Made by a program: the position numbers and the translations under genes. Below the pieces are notes generated by a model that ran no database searches, had not been told where the DNA came from, and saw nothing but the letters and a program-made list of their open reading frames with translations. Shown piece after piece: positions 34,442 to 43,031 of a stretch of 64,000 nucleotides of DNA (within the stretch, counting starts at the first letter, position 1; each line of letters opens with the position of its first letter). The stretch is from Mycolicibacterium sp. TY81 (lineage in GTDB: Bacteria; Actinomycetota; Actinomycetes; Mycobacteriales; Mycobacteriaceae), in contig NZ_AP023362.1 in the NCBI RefSeq assembly GCF_018326285.1, forward strand, positions 5,704,001-5,768,000, read 5' to 3'.

Positions 34442-35164
34442 ATGACAGATGTCACAGTCGAGGAATTCACCATCGACGAACTGGCCGCGCGTACCGGCAC
34501 GACGGTGCGAACCATTCGCTTCTACAACGAGAGCGGCCTGCTGCCGCCGGCCGAGCGGCGTGGCCGGCTCGCGTATTACGGTGCGCCGCACCGCATTCGG
34601 CTCGAGTTGATGCAGCAGTTGCAGCAGCACGGCTACACGCTGGCCGCCATCACCAAGGTGCTGGCGCGGCTGCCGGAAGGTGCGACGGCCCACGACCTCG
34701 CGGTGCGTGCGGCACTTCTCACACCGTGGAGCCCGGCTGACGACGAGGCCGTCGACCTACGCGAACTCGAACAACGTGCCGGTCTGGCGCTGGACGACCG
34801 GGCCCTCGACACGCTCGAAGCGTTGGGGGCGATTCGACGCCTGGATGACGGCCGTTTCAGCGTCCGGCAGTCGGTGCTCGGCGCCGCCATGAACCTGCGC
34901 GACACCAACGTGCCGGCCGACGACATCCGGCGCCTGGCCGGCGTCGTCGACAAGCACATCGATGCCCTCGCCAATGAGGTCACGGACGTCGTGTTCAGCC
35001 GGATTCGCGAGGCCGAGGACCCCAATGTGTACCTCGGGCGGATCGCCAAGGTGGTGCCGAACCTGCGGCCGCTGGCGGCGCAGATGATGGCCGACCGCTT
35101 CACCGCCGCGATCAGTCAGGCGGTGCAGGAACGCGTGGCGGAACTGGAGATTCCGGCGAAGTAG
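34442..35164 (+). CDS. MerR-family transcriptional regulator
   Basis: This 240-residue regulator has an N-terminal MerR HTH (TIDELAARTGTTVRTIRFYNE and YYGAPHRIRLELMQQLQQHG), a coiled linker and a long ligand-binding C-terminal region. ATG 34442 is chosen since MTDVTVEEFT directly precedes the domain. The adjoining palindrome and divergent lipid-metabolism genes suggest it senses a lipid-like or organic ligand. Confidence 0.88.
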   Translation: MTDVTVEEFTIDELAARTGTTVRTIRFYNESGLLPPAERRGRLAYYGAPHRIRLELMQQLQQHGYTLAAITKVLARLPEGATAHDLAVRAALLTPWSPADDEAVDLRELEQRAGLALDDRALDTLEALGAIRRLDDGRFSVRQSVLGAAMNLRDTNVPADDIRRLAGVVDKHIDALANEVTDVVFSRIREAEDPNVYLGRIAKVVPNLRPLAAQMMADRFTAAISQAVQERVAELEIPAK

Positions 35165-35187
35165 GTCGGCGTTGCAACGCTTTACGT

Positions 35188-35246
35188 CGAGCGTGGGGGT
35201 TGCCGAGGCGACACGCCGGGTGGCTTCCCGAAAAGCCCCACGCTCG
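35188..35246. terminator. Inverted repeat downstream of merR
   Basis: CGAGCGTGGGG (35188-35198) and CCCCACGCTCG (35236-35246) are perfect inverted copies separated by 37 bp, between the merR stop and the convergent tRNA-Lys. It may terminate transcription from both sides; the long loop makes it weak as a classical terminator. Confidence 0.45.
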
Positions 35247-35265
35247 GCGTCGGGCGAGGTATTTG

Positions 35266-35338
35266 TGCCCCCACCAGGGCTCGAACCTGGGACCTGCGGA
35301 TTAAAAGTCCGTAGCTCTACCGACTGAGCTATAGGGGC
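35266..35338 (-). tRNA. tRNA-Lys(TTT)
   Basis: The minus strand folds as a cloverleaf: acceptor GCCCCTA pairs with TGGGGGC, D-arm CTCAGTCGGTAGAG, anticodon loop ACTTTTAA with TTT, and GGTTCGAGC T-loop. CCA is not encoded. The neighbouring tRNA genes are on the opposite strand. Confidence 0.95.
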
Positions 35339-35502
35339 GTGGGACACAGGATACTGCGTCCCGTGAGGCCGCCTCCGCGGGTAGGTGGTTGAGCGGCCGT
35401 TGGTGGTCTGAAGTGCCGATTTGGGCCGTGGGGCGGTCGTGCCCTAAGCTATCGAAGCTCCCAACGGAAACGTTGAGAGTGCCCCCGAAGAGATTCGGAT
35501 TG

Positions 35503-35575
35503 GCCCCCATCGTTTAGTGGCCTAGGACGCCGCCCTTTCACGGCGGTAGCACGGGTTCGAATCCCGTTGGGGGTA
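35503..35575 (+). tRNA. tRNA-Glu(TTC)
   Basis: A cloverleaf with acceptor GCCCCCA/TGGGGGT, anticodon stem GCCGCC/GGCGGT flanking the loop CTTTCAC (TTC anticodon) and T-arm GGGTTCGAATCCC. Followed by tRNA-Asp and tRNA-Phe on the same strand in the usual actinobacterial order. Confidence 0.95.
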
Positions 35576-35608
35576 CGCAACGCGAAAGCGAAGCAACGCA
35601 GTATGTAA

Positions 35609-35682
35609 GGCCCTGTGGCGCAGTTGGTTAGCGCGCCGCCCTGTCACGGCGGAGGTCGCGGGTTCGAGTCCCGTCAGGGTCG
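35609..35682 (+). tRNA. tRNA-Asp(GTC)
   Basis: A cloverleaf with acceptor GGCCCTG/CAGGGTC, D-arm GCGCAGTTGGTTAGCGC, anticodon loop CTGTCAC (GTC) and T-arm GGGTTCGAGTCCC. Thirty-three bases separate it from tRNA-Glu. Confidence 0.95.
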
Positions 35683-35710
35683 CCAGAACGGCGAGGCAAC
35701 TTGCCCTTCC

Positions 35711-35784
35711 GGCCAGGTAGCTCAGTTGGTACGAGCGTCCGCCTGAAAAGCGGAAGGTCGCCGGTTCGATCCCGGCCCTGGCCA
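35711..35784 (+). tRNA. tRNA-Phe(GAA), integration target
   Basis: A cloverleaf with acceptor GGCCAGG/CCTGGCC, D-arm GCTCAGTTGGTACGAGC, anticodon loop CTGAAAA (GAA) and T-arm CCGGTTCGATCCCGG. The 3' half is repeated at 51293-51335, so the element to the right integrated here by its attP and restored the gene. Confidence 0.96.
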
Positions 35785-35788
35785 CTTC
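35746..35788 (+). repeat. attL: 43-bp direct repeat of tRNA-Phe 3' end
   Basis: This 43-bp stretch, from the anticodon loop to 4 bp past the tRNA end, recurs without mismatch at 51293-51335. It marks the left boundary of the integrated element. Confidence 0.93.
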
Positions 35789-35808
35789 ATAGGCTGTATC
35801 TAGCCTAT
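35789..35808. terminator. Small hairpin at the left end of the element
   Basis: ATAGGCT and AGCCTAT (arms at 35789-35795 and 35802-35808) flank GTATCT just inside attL and downstream of the integrase. It may end int transcription or be an arm-type integrase site. Confidence 0.35.
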
Positions 35809-35829
35809 CTCGCTAAGTCCATCTGACGT

Positions 35830-37038
35830 TTATTCGTTGCTTATGCCGACCGCTCGATCGAGCGCGTCGGCTACTTCTGTATGCACCTGGCCACGCTTCA
35901 TGTAGGTGTCTGTCGTCATCGACACCTTGGCGTGCCCGAGCTGGTCGGCCGCGACTCGAGCCGACAGGCCGGCGTCGTCGATCAGCGTGGCAACGCTCTT
36001 GCGGAAGCTGTGGGACGACACGTCGGGCAGCCCGAGGCTGTCCCGTACCTCACGCCACTGCTTACCGAAGTTGTCCGGGTCGCGCAGTGTGCCCGTGGAT
36101 GACGGGAAGATCACCTCGGCGGTGTTCGGCCCGGACCATTCCGCCTTACGCCGGCGGAGCGCATCGACAGCGAACCGGGGGAGCGGCAACGTACGCTCGT
36201 TGCCGCCCTTTGTAGTGTCCTGCCGAACGAGGCCCTTGCCCTTGATGCGCACCACCGAGAACGCGGCCGTCAGCACGCAGTCATCGAGGTCGACGTCCTC
36301 CCACTTCAATGCAAGCAGCTCGGATCGGCGCAGCCCAGTGGCCGCGAACAGAATCACCGGGTCACGAAGATCCTTGCGCTGGCATACCTCGGACTCATTG
36401 AGGCCACTCAGCAGGGCCCGTACCTGACCAACGTCCAGTGCGGGCGCACCCTGCGGCTTCTTCTCTGCCTTCGTTCGCCGCCGTCGCGGGAGCTGAAGAA
36501 TCGGGTTGGCGGGGATCGCGTTGGCGAGTACTGCATCCGTCAGAACCGCATTCAATGCCACCTTGGTGTGTCGCTCACGGGTCGCACCGTGATCCCTCCG
36601 GATGCCGGCGAGGATGTCGTTCATCAATGCTGGTCCGCCCTCGCCCCCTGAGTCCGGCCCGAGATCACCGACACGTATGCCAGTCATCCGCGGCTTGACG
36701 GCCGTCAGTGTCGCTTCATAGGTGTCGACCGACTTGGGTGCCAACTCGCCATCAGATCGGCATCGCTCGATGTATCGGTCAAGGAGTTCGACCAGTAGCG
36801 TGGCCGAGGTGATCGACCCAGTGCCGGGAGGTCTCCGCTCAGCCAGCGCACCCCACAACGCACCCTCGGCCTTGTCTCCGTACTCGTCTTCCGTGCCGCT
36901 CGGCGTCATCCGTTCGACACGCCGGGTCACTCCGTCGCGGTCTCGGTAACGGCACCTCGCAACCCAGACATTCTTAGCCACTTGGGTTCTCGTGATCTTG
37001 CCGTGCTGCCCGATCCTCAAAGGAGGCCTACCGGCCAT
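35830..37038 (-). CDS. int: Tyrosine-family integrase (attL side)
   Basis: This 402-residue recombinase starts MAGRPPLRIGQHGKI, has a core-binding SAM-like domain (TSATLLVELLDRYIERCR) and a catalytic domain with Arg in FAATGLRRSELLALKWEDVD, HxxR in VSSHSFRKSVATLID, and the Tyr in GHAKVSMTTDTYMKRG. It lies 42 bp from attL, so it is the probable integrase for tRNA-Phe. TTG- or ATG-type starts up to 37068 are possible; ATG 37038 overlaps the repressor gene by 11 bp. Confidence 0.93.
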   Translation of the reverse strand: MAGRPPLRIGQHGKITRTQVAKNVWVARCRYRDRDGVTRRVERMTPSGTEDEYGDKAEGALWGALAERRPPGTGSITSATLLVELLDRYIERCRSDGELAPKSVDTYEATLTAVKPRMTGIRVGDLGPDSGGEGGPALMNDILAGIRRDHGATRERHTKVALNAVLTDAVLANAIPANPILQLPRRRRTKAEKKPQGAPALDVGQVRALLSGLNESEVCQRKDLRDPVILFAATGLRRSELLALKWEDVDLDDCVLTAAFSVVRIKGKGLVRQDTTKGGNERTLPLPRFAVDALRRRKAEWSGPNTAEVIFPSSTGTLRDPDNFGKQWREVRDSLGLPDVSSHSFRKSVATLIDDAGLSARVAADQLGHAKVSMTTDTYMKRGQVHTEVADALDRAVGISNE

Positions 37039-37639
37039 TGCGGTGATCCAACCTGTCTTGCAAGTCATCGATTCGCATCTGGACGTCAGCGACGGCCTGT
37101 AATCCTTGCCAGTAGTCGTCGTCGTCCCAGCCGGATCGCGACTCGCGTGCCTTCATCAGGCGTGTCTTCGTCAGTTCCAAATCGGCAATCTCGCGAGCGA
37201 TGCGCAGGCACGCCATGTTGTGGTCGTATCGCTTCCAGGACTCAATCTGCTCGTCTTCATCGGCTCCCTCGTGCCGGTGCGCGAAACCGCAGAACTGGGC
37301 GACTGCCGTCAGCTGATCGAACGAGTCACCAGGTAGCGCTTCAACTTCCTCCTCGTAAGGGCCGGGGTACAGCAAGCTGATCGGGGCAGTGTCCAGAGCT
37401 TGAGCCAGGACGATCAACTCCGCTGTGGTTACGTAGCGCCGTCGTCCGACTTCCAAATCCGAGATGACCGTCCGCGTAATCGGGTATCCGATTCTCTGCG
37501 TCCTGTCAGCAATCCATTGCGCCGACCGTTCACCGCGTAATCGCTTGATCTCCAGTGATATTCGGTACGCCTGCTGTTCGGCCCAGTCGCGTGGGGGCAC
37601 CGCGGACCAGCTGAGTCGCGGTCGGTCTGTTTGCGCCAT
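37028..37639 (-). CDS. XRE-family repressor of the element
   Basis: This 203-residue protein has a Cro/CI-type HTH (ISLEIKRLRGERSAQWIADR, GYPITRTVISDLEVGRRRYV) and a helical C-terminal region with long charged coils (WKRYDHNMACLRIAREIADL). ATG 37639 is chosen. It is divergent from excisionase, the classic immunity-repressor position, with about 110 bp between them for operators. It co-reads into int. Confidence 0.8.
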   Translation of the reverse strand: MAQTDRPRLSWSAVPPRDWAEQQAYRISLEIKRLRGERSAQWIADRTQRIGYPITRTVISDLEVGRRRYVTTAELIVLAQALDTAPISLLYPGPYEEEVEALPGDSFDQLTAVAQFCGFAHRHEGADEDEQIESWKRYDHNMACLRIAREIADLELTKTRLMKARESRSGWDDDDYWQGLQAVADVQMRIDDLQDRLDHRNGR

Positions 37640-37748
37640 GGCACGCAGAATACGCCGATCTTGCACCGTTGGGCGCAATGGGCTAATAATGAGTGCAAGC
37701 GCGCGAAAAATAATGAAAACCGCGCGGTTGCACGTAGATAGGAGTCAG

Positions 37749-37940
37749 ATGAGCGACGATGTGTGGCTGTCGCGGGCTGAGGTGTCCGAACGAACGAAGA
37801 TTCCGATTGCCACGCTCGCTGTATGGGCGCATTACGGCAAGGGGCCCAAGTATTCGCGTTTCGGTCGGCATACGCGATACCGCGTCAGCGACGTGATCGC
37901 TTGGGAGGAAGCGCAATACGTCGGCGGTGGCGGCGCGTGA
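37749..37940 (+). CDS. xis: Excisionase-like helix-turn-helix protein
   Basis: This 63-residue protein reads VWLSRAEVSERTKIPIATLA, VWAHYGKGPKYSRFGRHTRY and RVSDVIAWEEAQ, the winged-helix pattern of MerR/AlpA-type excisionases. ATG 37749 follows GGAGTCAG. It is the first rightward gene, opposite the repressor. Confidence 0.85.
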   Translation: MSDDVWLSRAEVSERTKIPIATLAVWAHYGKGPKYSRFGRHTRYRVSDVIAWEEAQYVGGGGA

Positions 37941-37957
37941 CACCACTCAATGAAAAC

Positions 37958-37989
37958 GCCCCGACTGGTGCTCGAACACCTGCCGGGGC
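37958..37989 (+). promoter_or_regulatory. Hairpin between xis and the next gene
   Basis: GCCCCG (37958-37963) pairs with CGGGGC (37984-37989), with an inner GGTG/CACC pair. It may act as a weak terminator or mRNA-stability element ahead of the early operon. Confidence 0.35.
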
Positions 37990-38035
37990 AGCGAACCCAC
38001 CAACCAGTCATCAGAGCCAAGAAGGAGATTCACCA

Positions 38036-38443
38036 ATGACGATACAGGCCGAGTGCGTGCACTGCACCGTGCCGACCGGCGACGGCGACGTCTGCACGTT
38101 CTGCAAGACGTATCAGCCGCCTGCTCAGATGGTCACCGGTTGCACCCCCGACGAGTGCGACTGCCGCTGCCAGGACTGCATCAACCATGACCACCATGAC
38201 GGCGGGCTCGAGGTCGCAATGCTTCTCGCCGAAGGGTCGCGTTCGGAATGCGACTCTTTCTGTGAGGATCTTGTTGCACGAATTGTCAACGCGTCCATCG
38301 CGTTTCCGCTCGCCGGTTTCGCGTGCTTCGTTACCGCTGACGGCAACCGCATCACCGTCACCGCGACCAGTCGTGACCCGCGGACGGGTAAGAACTCCAC
38401 CCGTGAGTTCGCGGCCGAGATGCAGGAGGCCGTCGAACGATGA
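38036..38443 (+). CDS. Cys-rich early protein, unknown
   Basis: This 135-residue protein begins MTIQAECVHC with several Cys pairs (CVHC, CTFC, CDCRCQDC) that suggest one or two zinc sites, followed by His-rich NHDHHDGG and a beta-rich C-terminus. AAGGAG precedes ATG 38036. It opens the early operon and is coupled (ATGA) to the next gene. Function not recognised. Confidence 0.6.
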   Translation: MTIQAECVHCTVPTGDGDVCTFCKTYQPPAQMVTGCTPDECDCRCQDCINHDHHDGGLEVAMLLAEGSRSECDSFCEDLVARIVNASIAFPLAGFACFVTADGNRITVTATSRDPRTGKNSTREFAAEMQEAVER

Positions 38444-38670
38444 GTGACACCCACGTTTCGGCGAGGCCACGATTGACCGTTGTCGGAGGGAAAGCGTCAC
38501 GCCCGTTACGGCCAGACGCCCGACGCGTTCCTCCGCCCGTGGATCCCCTCGAAGCCGAAGCCGCGGCTCTGCCGGCCGAGCTCCACCGCGAAGAGGTCGA
38601 CGCCGTGATCGCGCTGTTCCGGCTGATCCGTTTGTCTCGGAGCCGCCAAGTCGGTGGCGGAGGCGCGTGA
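38440..38670 (+). CDS. Small early protein, unknown
   Basis: A 76-residue basic protein (VSARPRLTVVGGKASRPLRP) with a C-terminal helix EEVDAVIALFRLIRLSRS. It starts in an ATGA overlap with the Cys-rich gene and its last codons overlap the DUF2742 gene. No family recognised. Confidence 0.5.
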   Translation: MSDTHVSARPRLTVVGGKASRPLRPDARRVPPPVDPLEAEAAALPAELHREEVDAVIALFRLIRLSRSRQVGGGGA

Positions 38671-39017
38671 TTGTGCAAGCCGACAGCCTCATCGTCACAC
38701 GGACCGTGGACTGGTTCCATGTCCACCGCCTCGTGGCGCCAGTCCTCGAGCAGATCGAATCCTGGCCGCTTGCAGGCACATTGGCATGGCACCGACTGGC
38801 CGACACCGACCCAGCAAAATGGGCGGCGGTCCTCGATCTGGGCCGCCATTTCGCGCTGCGCCTGGACTCCGAGCAGCGGGCGCTAACTGACGCATCCCGC
38901 GAAATCGCCACTGCCGAAGAATGCTGGTCCGCGATGGCACGCCGCGTCCACGACGGCCGCGGTCATGCCTACATCAAGCGAGAACGCTCAATCTCCCCCC
39001 GAAAGCGGAGTGCATGA
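38667..39017 (+). CDS. DUF2742 protein
   Basis: This 116-residue protein reads VDWFHVHRLVAPVLEQIESW, PLAGTLAWHRLADTDPAKWA and AVLDLGRHFALRLDSEQRAL, matching the W-x-V-H and DAGxHxAL-type pattern of DUF2742, known from M. tuberculosis prophages such as phiRv2. Its GTG overlaps the previous stop and its stop overlaps the ATPase start. Function unknown; likely an early phage function. Confidence 0.65.
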   Translation: MIVQADSLIVTRTVDWFHVHRLVAPVLEQIESWPLAGTLAWHRLADTDPAKWAAVLDLGRHFALRLDSEQRALTDASREIATAEECWSAMARRVHDGRGHAYIKRERSISPRKRSA

Positions 39018-40639
39018 CAGACGACGAATTCTGGTCAGCTACAAAGGAACTCAAGCTCATCCACCAGTGGGCGAGGTCCCGCTATACCGCTCCTTGGGCG
39101 GTACTCGGTGCTGTCCTGCTGCGGGTACTGGCCAGCTCAGGACCACACGTACAGCTCCCGGGCGTCATCGGCGGCCGAGCCTCCCTGAACTTGGGTGTCG
39201 TATTCGTCGGCCCGTCTGGAGCGGGGAAAGGCAACAGCGACCGCGTGGCTCGCGAAGCCTGGCCGACTCAAGAGTTCGAAGAACGACCGCTCGGCTCGGG
39301 CGAAGGTATTGCGGCGTTGTTCCAGAAGCCGAAAGACGAAGCAGCGAAGCGGATTACCCGGGCGATCTTCTCCGCTGGTGAGATCGACACTTTGACCGGC
39401 ATCGCCGCCCGTCAAGGCTCAATCCTGTTGGCGCAGTTGAAGTCCGCACTCATGGGAGAGCTGATTGGCCAATCCAACGCCTCCGAAGCGACAAGCCGCG
39501 TCGTAGCGGCGCATTCGTACCGCTGCTGCCTATCCATCGGCGCACAACCCGGGCACGCGGGCGTTGTTTTCAACGACACCACGGGCGGCACTCCGCAGCG
39601 CCTGCTGTGGCTGCCGACAACCGACCCCACAATGCCCGCGGACCGAACACCTCCCCCCGATGCCCTCGATAGCCAGTTGCCTGGTTTGCTGTCCCGTCGG
39701 CACGACAACCCGGAGATCGTGACTGAGATCGTCTACGGCACCGAGGTCATCGCTGAGACGATCCTCGCAGCCCACCTGGCACGGCAGCGAGGGGAAGGCG
39801 AAGCCCTCGATGGCCACGCGCTGTTGACGCGTTGCAAGGTCGCTGCTGCGCTCTCGATCATGGCCCACCGCTCGGTTGTGACTGAGAAGGACTGGGACCT
39901 GTCTGGCACCGTGATGACGAAGTCCGATTCGACTCGCACGTGGATGCTCGAGCACGCTCGGCAAGCCGATCGAGCAAAGATTCGCAAGCGCGCAATGTCT
40001 CAGGCGTACGGGGAAGAGATCATCGACGGTCGCCGCGCCGAGGTGGTGCGGCGACGGATTCTTCGCATTCTCGGCGAGGGCCCTGCGACCCACGGCACGG
40101 TCCATAGCCGCATCGGAAAGCGCGAGTACAAGGAGCTGTTCCCGGACGTCATTGAGAGTTTGCTGAACTCGAATGAAGTGACCGCGGAAGCGACTCAGCG
40201 CGGTAAGCGGTATTCGTTGGGGGCCGGGGTCAACGTTGACTCCGGGGTCAAGGTTGATAACCCCAGGTCAGGTACGTTGACCCCACGAGTCAACGTTGAC
40301 CCCCTGGGCGATGACACCAGTTTCAATAATCCCAGCTCGGCGCCTGGCTACAAGCTAGTTCCCGCAGCTTCGCCGGCAGAGTTCCTCGCGTCATACATGG
40401 CGTCGAATGCCGGCCAAGACGGCTGGATCAGAGTTAGCCAGCTACGGGCGGCCGCAGGGGCTGCTGGCCATAACTGGGACTCGATCCGGACTGCGAGCAA
40501 GCGTTTCACTGACCCGTCGATCGTCAGCGACAACAAGGGCAAGAACTCAAGCTGGCGGTTCAACATGGCCACCGCTGAGGACGAGGTTCAGCAAACTCCC
40601 CCCGACGGCGATCGGCAGCCTTCCGAGGTGTCATCGTGA
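39014..40639 (+). CDS. Phage P-loop ATPase, replication (DUF3987-like) protein
   Basis: This 541-residue ATPase has Walker A in VFVGPSGAGKGNSDRVA (about residue 70), a Walker B-like RAIFSAGEIDTLTG, and a helical region with RILGEGPATHGTVHSRIG that resembles the winged helix of primase/helicase proteins. It corresponds in position to replication proteins of small mycobacterial prophages. The linker at about 405-435 (VNVDSGVKVDNPRSG) is encoded by palindromic repeats. ATG 39014 overlaps the DUF2742 stop. Confidence 0.7.
   Translation: MTDDEFWSATKELKLIHQWARSRYTAPWAVLGAVLLRVLASSGPHVQLPGVIGGRASLNLGVVFVGPSGAGKGNSDRVAREAWPTQEFEERPLGSGEGIAALFQKPKDEAAKRITRAIFSAGEIDTLTGIAARQGSILLAQLKSALMGELIGQSNASEATSRVVAAHSYRCCLSIGAQPGHAGVVFNDTTGGTPQRLLWLPTTDPTMPADRTPPPDALDSQLPGLLSRRHDNPEIVTEIVYGTEVIAETILAAHLARQRGEGEALDGHALLTRCKVAAALSIMAHRSVVTEKDWDLSGTVMTKSDSTRTWMLEHARQADRAKIRKRAMSQAYGEEIIDGRRAEVVRRRILRILGEGPATHGTVHSRIGKREYKELFPDVIESLLNSNEVTAEATQRGKRYSLGAGVNVDSGVKVDNPRSGTLTPRVNVDPLGDDTSFNNPSSAPGYKLVPAASPAEFLASYMASNAGQDGWIRVSQLRAAAGAAGHNWDSIRTASKRFTDPSIVSDNKGKNSSWRFNMATAEDEVQQTPPDGDRQPSEVSS
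40226..40304. repeat. Iteron-like palindromes inside the ATPase gene
   Basis: Four GTCAA-type units lie within 79 bp: GGGGTCAACGTTGAC (40226-40240), GGGGTCAAGGTTGAT (40244-40258), an inverted GTTGACCCC (40276-40284) and GTCAACGTTGACCCC (40290-40304). Three or four copies of GTCAACGTTGAC-like palindromes with GGGG/CCCC ends look like iterons of an origin, or binding sites for the encoding protein. Confidence 0.65.
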
Positions 40640-40920
40640 GCGGCCTCGGCCCGGCCTACGAGACCACGGGCGCCGCTCTGGTTCCGTGTCCGAACTGCGG
40701 AGCTGCTGTGGGGGAATGGTGTGTGACAAACGACGGCGTGCGCCGTGTCCGGGGTCGTCGGGTGCCGTGTGTGCAGCGGCTGCTCGCCGCTGAGCGAGCG
40801 GGCCAGCGCCAGGTGGGCGACGAGTGGTCGCCGACGTCGGTCCTGGCTTCGACACCGGATGCCTGCGGCCGCGTCGACGCTTTCACTGAACCACTTCATC
40901 CGCGAGAGGACCCCCAATGA
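40636..40920 (+). CDS. Small zinc-finger protein of the element
   Basis: This 94-residue protein has VPCPNCGAAVGEWCVTNDGV followed by GRRVPCVQRLLAAERAG, a CPxC...C...C zinc finger common in mycobacteriophage genes. GTG 40636 overlaps the ATPase stop (GTGA). Possible nucleic-acid binding. Confidence 0.65.
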   Translation: MSGLGPAYETTGAALVPCPNCGAAVGEWCVTNDGVRRVRGRRVPCVQRLLAAERAGQRQVGDEWSPTSVLASTPDACGRVDAFTEPLHPREDPQ

Positions 40921-41324
40921 ACTCCGAGGTGTCAGGCGCCGACTGGCTGAGATACGCCGCAGCGATCGGTTGGCAGGCCGTCGGGATGGCCACCGGCGCC
41001 CTCGAGCGCGCTGCCGGAGACAATCCTGGCCTGTTGACCGTGGCGACCGGGTTCGACGTGACAGCCGCGGAGATCGGCACCATCATGACGCGGTCGGGCG
41101 ACATCGAGTGGTACGACGCGGGCTGGCCGGTGGCCACCGTCGTCGACTTCGAGGATTGCGACTGCACGTGGGCGCATGTGTGGCATCCCGACCCGGTACA
41201 TGACCGCAATCGCTATCAGCCTGAGCTGGCACTGATTTCGTGCCCCCACGGCGGCGTGCACCGGCTGATCGTGCTGCTCCCAGGCATGATCGAGACCGCC
41301 ACAGAGGCGGCGCCTGGTGGGTGA
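40917..41324 (+). CDS. Unknown small phage protein
   Basis: A 135-residue protein coupled by ATGA to the zinc-finger gene. It contains DWLRYAAAIGWQAVGMATG and a Cys/His stretch (EDCDCTWAHVWHPDPVH, LISCPHGGVH). No family recognised; possibly metal-binding. Confidence 0.5.
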   Translation: MNSEVSGADWLRYAAAIGWQAVGMATGALERAAGDNPGLLTVATGFDVTAAEIGTIMTRSGDIEWYDAGWPVATVVDFEDCDCTWAHVWHPDPVHDRNRYQPELALISCPHGGVHRLIVLLPGMIETATEAAPGG

Positions 41325-41733
41325 AGAGCGTGTCGTCGAGGTTGCCGGTGTCAGCGGGGTCATGATCTCGCGGCGGGTCGCAGCGCAGATCGTCGGTGTA
41401 GTCGACGTGCTCGAGGAGCTTCTACGCCGGCGCAGCAGCGTTCTACCGGCCTCGATCCGCGAGTTGCGGCAGGAATTGGACTACCACAGCAGGGCTCGTG
41501 CTGAGCCTCGCGTGAACGCGAGCGCGCGAATCGATGGTGAGGCGTTGCCGCACGATTCGACTGCAGTGGTATCCGTCGCAACCGCGGCCGGGCAGCTCGG
41601 CATTACGCAGGACGCAGTCCGATGGCATTGCCGGCGTGGATGTTTCGCGCGGGTGGCGTTCCGGAAGTCCGGACGTTGGTGGATACCGGAGGACGAAGTG
41701 AACGCAGTAGTAGCTGCGCGACAACAGATTTGA
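41317..41733 (+). CDS. HTH protein of the element
   Basis: This 138-residue protein ends in a winged-helix domain: VSVATAAGQLGITQDAVRWH, CRRGCFARVAFRKSGRWWIP, EDEVNAVVAARQ. That is the excisionase/MerR-like pattern. It overlaps the previous gene by 8 bp and precedes the capsid gene, so it could regulate late transcription. Confidence 0.6.
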   Translation: MGEERVVEVAGVSGVMISRRVAAQIVGVVDVLEELLRRRSSVLPASIRELRQELDYHSRARAEPRVNASARIDGEALPHDSTAVVSVATAAGQLGITQDAVRWHCRRGCFARVAFRKSGRWWIPEDEVNAVVAARQQI

Positions 41734-41746
41734 AGGGTGGCACCAA

Positions 41747-43031
41747 GTGGACGACTTGACGTACCGCGGGGATGGCAGGTATGGCCCGTCGGCCTACGAG
41801 GCCGAGGTCATTCAGCGGAAGCGGGAAGCCGCCGGGCAGTCCGCCCAGAGTCCGTCGCTGGACCAGGAACCCGACGTCAGCCCGAGCGAGCCTCGGTCGC
41901 AATCCACAACTTCAGGAGGTCAAGCCACAGTGACAATGTTTTCGGTAAAGGAGCCGGCGACGTACGCCAAGGGCGGCGGCCAGTCCTACTTCCGCGACCT
42001 GATCCGATCATCGATGCGGAGCGGGGGGCCACGTCGAGGCCGACGAGCGTCTACGCCGGCACAAAACCGACGTCGCGACCGACAAGGCCTATCGCGCGCT
42101 GGATACCACTCCCGGCAACGGTGGGCATTTCGTTCCGCCCATCTATTTGGTCGACCAGTACGTGGCGCTGGCCCGCGCGTCCCGCGTCTACGCCAACCTG
42201 GCGACCAATCAGCCGCTGCCGGCCGGTACGAACTCGATCAACTTCCCCCGGATCACTTCCGGCACGGCGACCGGCATCCAGGCGGCGGAGAACACCGCGG
42301 TGGCGAGCGCTGATCCCGACGAGGATGAGATCGAAGCCAAGGTGCGGACCATCGCCGGCAACACCGACGTTTCGCTGCAGCTGCTGGAGCAGTCGCCCGT
42401 CAACTACGACGAGGTGATCTTCCAGGACCTGTACGCCGACTACGCCATGCGGACGGACGTCCAGTGCCTCCGTGGCACCGGTGCTGCGGGGCAGGTCTTG
42501 GGTGTCCACGCCACCCCGGGCATCGGCACCGTTGCGATCACGGGCGGTGTCACCTTGGCGAAGTTCTACGCCGCGGTCGCCGACGCGATCCAGCGCGTGA
42601 ACACCGGCCGCATGCAGGCCGCACAGCACATCGCCATGCACCCGCGTCGGTGGGCCTGGATGACCGGCATCCTGGACGCCAACCAGCGGCCTCTGGTCGT
42701 GCCGTCGGCGCAGAGCCCGCAGAACTCGGTCGCCGCGTTCGAGCGCGTCACGCCTGAGGGCTTCGTCGGTGCGATGCAGGGCCTGCCCATCGCGCTGGAT
42801 CCGAACATCGGCACTACCTACGGCGCCGGCAACGACGAGGACGTGGTCTACGTGCAGCGGTCCATGGACATCCTGCTGTACGAGTCGGGCATCCAGTCTC
42901 GAGTGCTCAAGGAGATCGGAGGCAAGAGTCTGACCGTGACCCTGCAGGTCTACGGCTTCGCCGCGTTCACCGCTGAGCGCTACCCGACTTCGATCGTCGA
43001 GATCGGCGGTCTGACCCCTCCAATCTTCTGA
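41747..43031 (+). pseudogene. HK97-type major capsid protein, frameshifted
   Basis: The N-terminal part (MDDLTYRGDGRYG..., with a second start MFSVKEPATYAKGGG at GTG 41931/ATG 41937 after AGGAGG) reads to YFRDLIRSSMRSG; a run of six G at 42023-42028 then breaks the frame. The other frame continues HVEADERLRRHKTDVATD, PPIYLVDQYVALARASRVYA, LPAGTNSINFPRITSG and MHPRRWAWMTGILDANQRP to 43031, a clear HK97 fold coat. With five G instead of six the two halves join in frame. Sequencing error, slippage or decay are all possible. Confidence 0.8.

Noticed and set aside
42023-42028. The six-G run as a programmed frameshift
   Set aside because: A programmed site is possible, but nothing else (no stimulating hairpin or conserved heptamer) supports it; error or decay is simpler.
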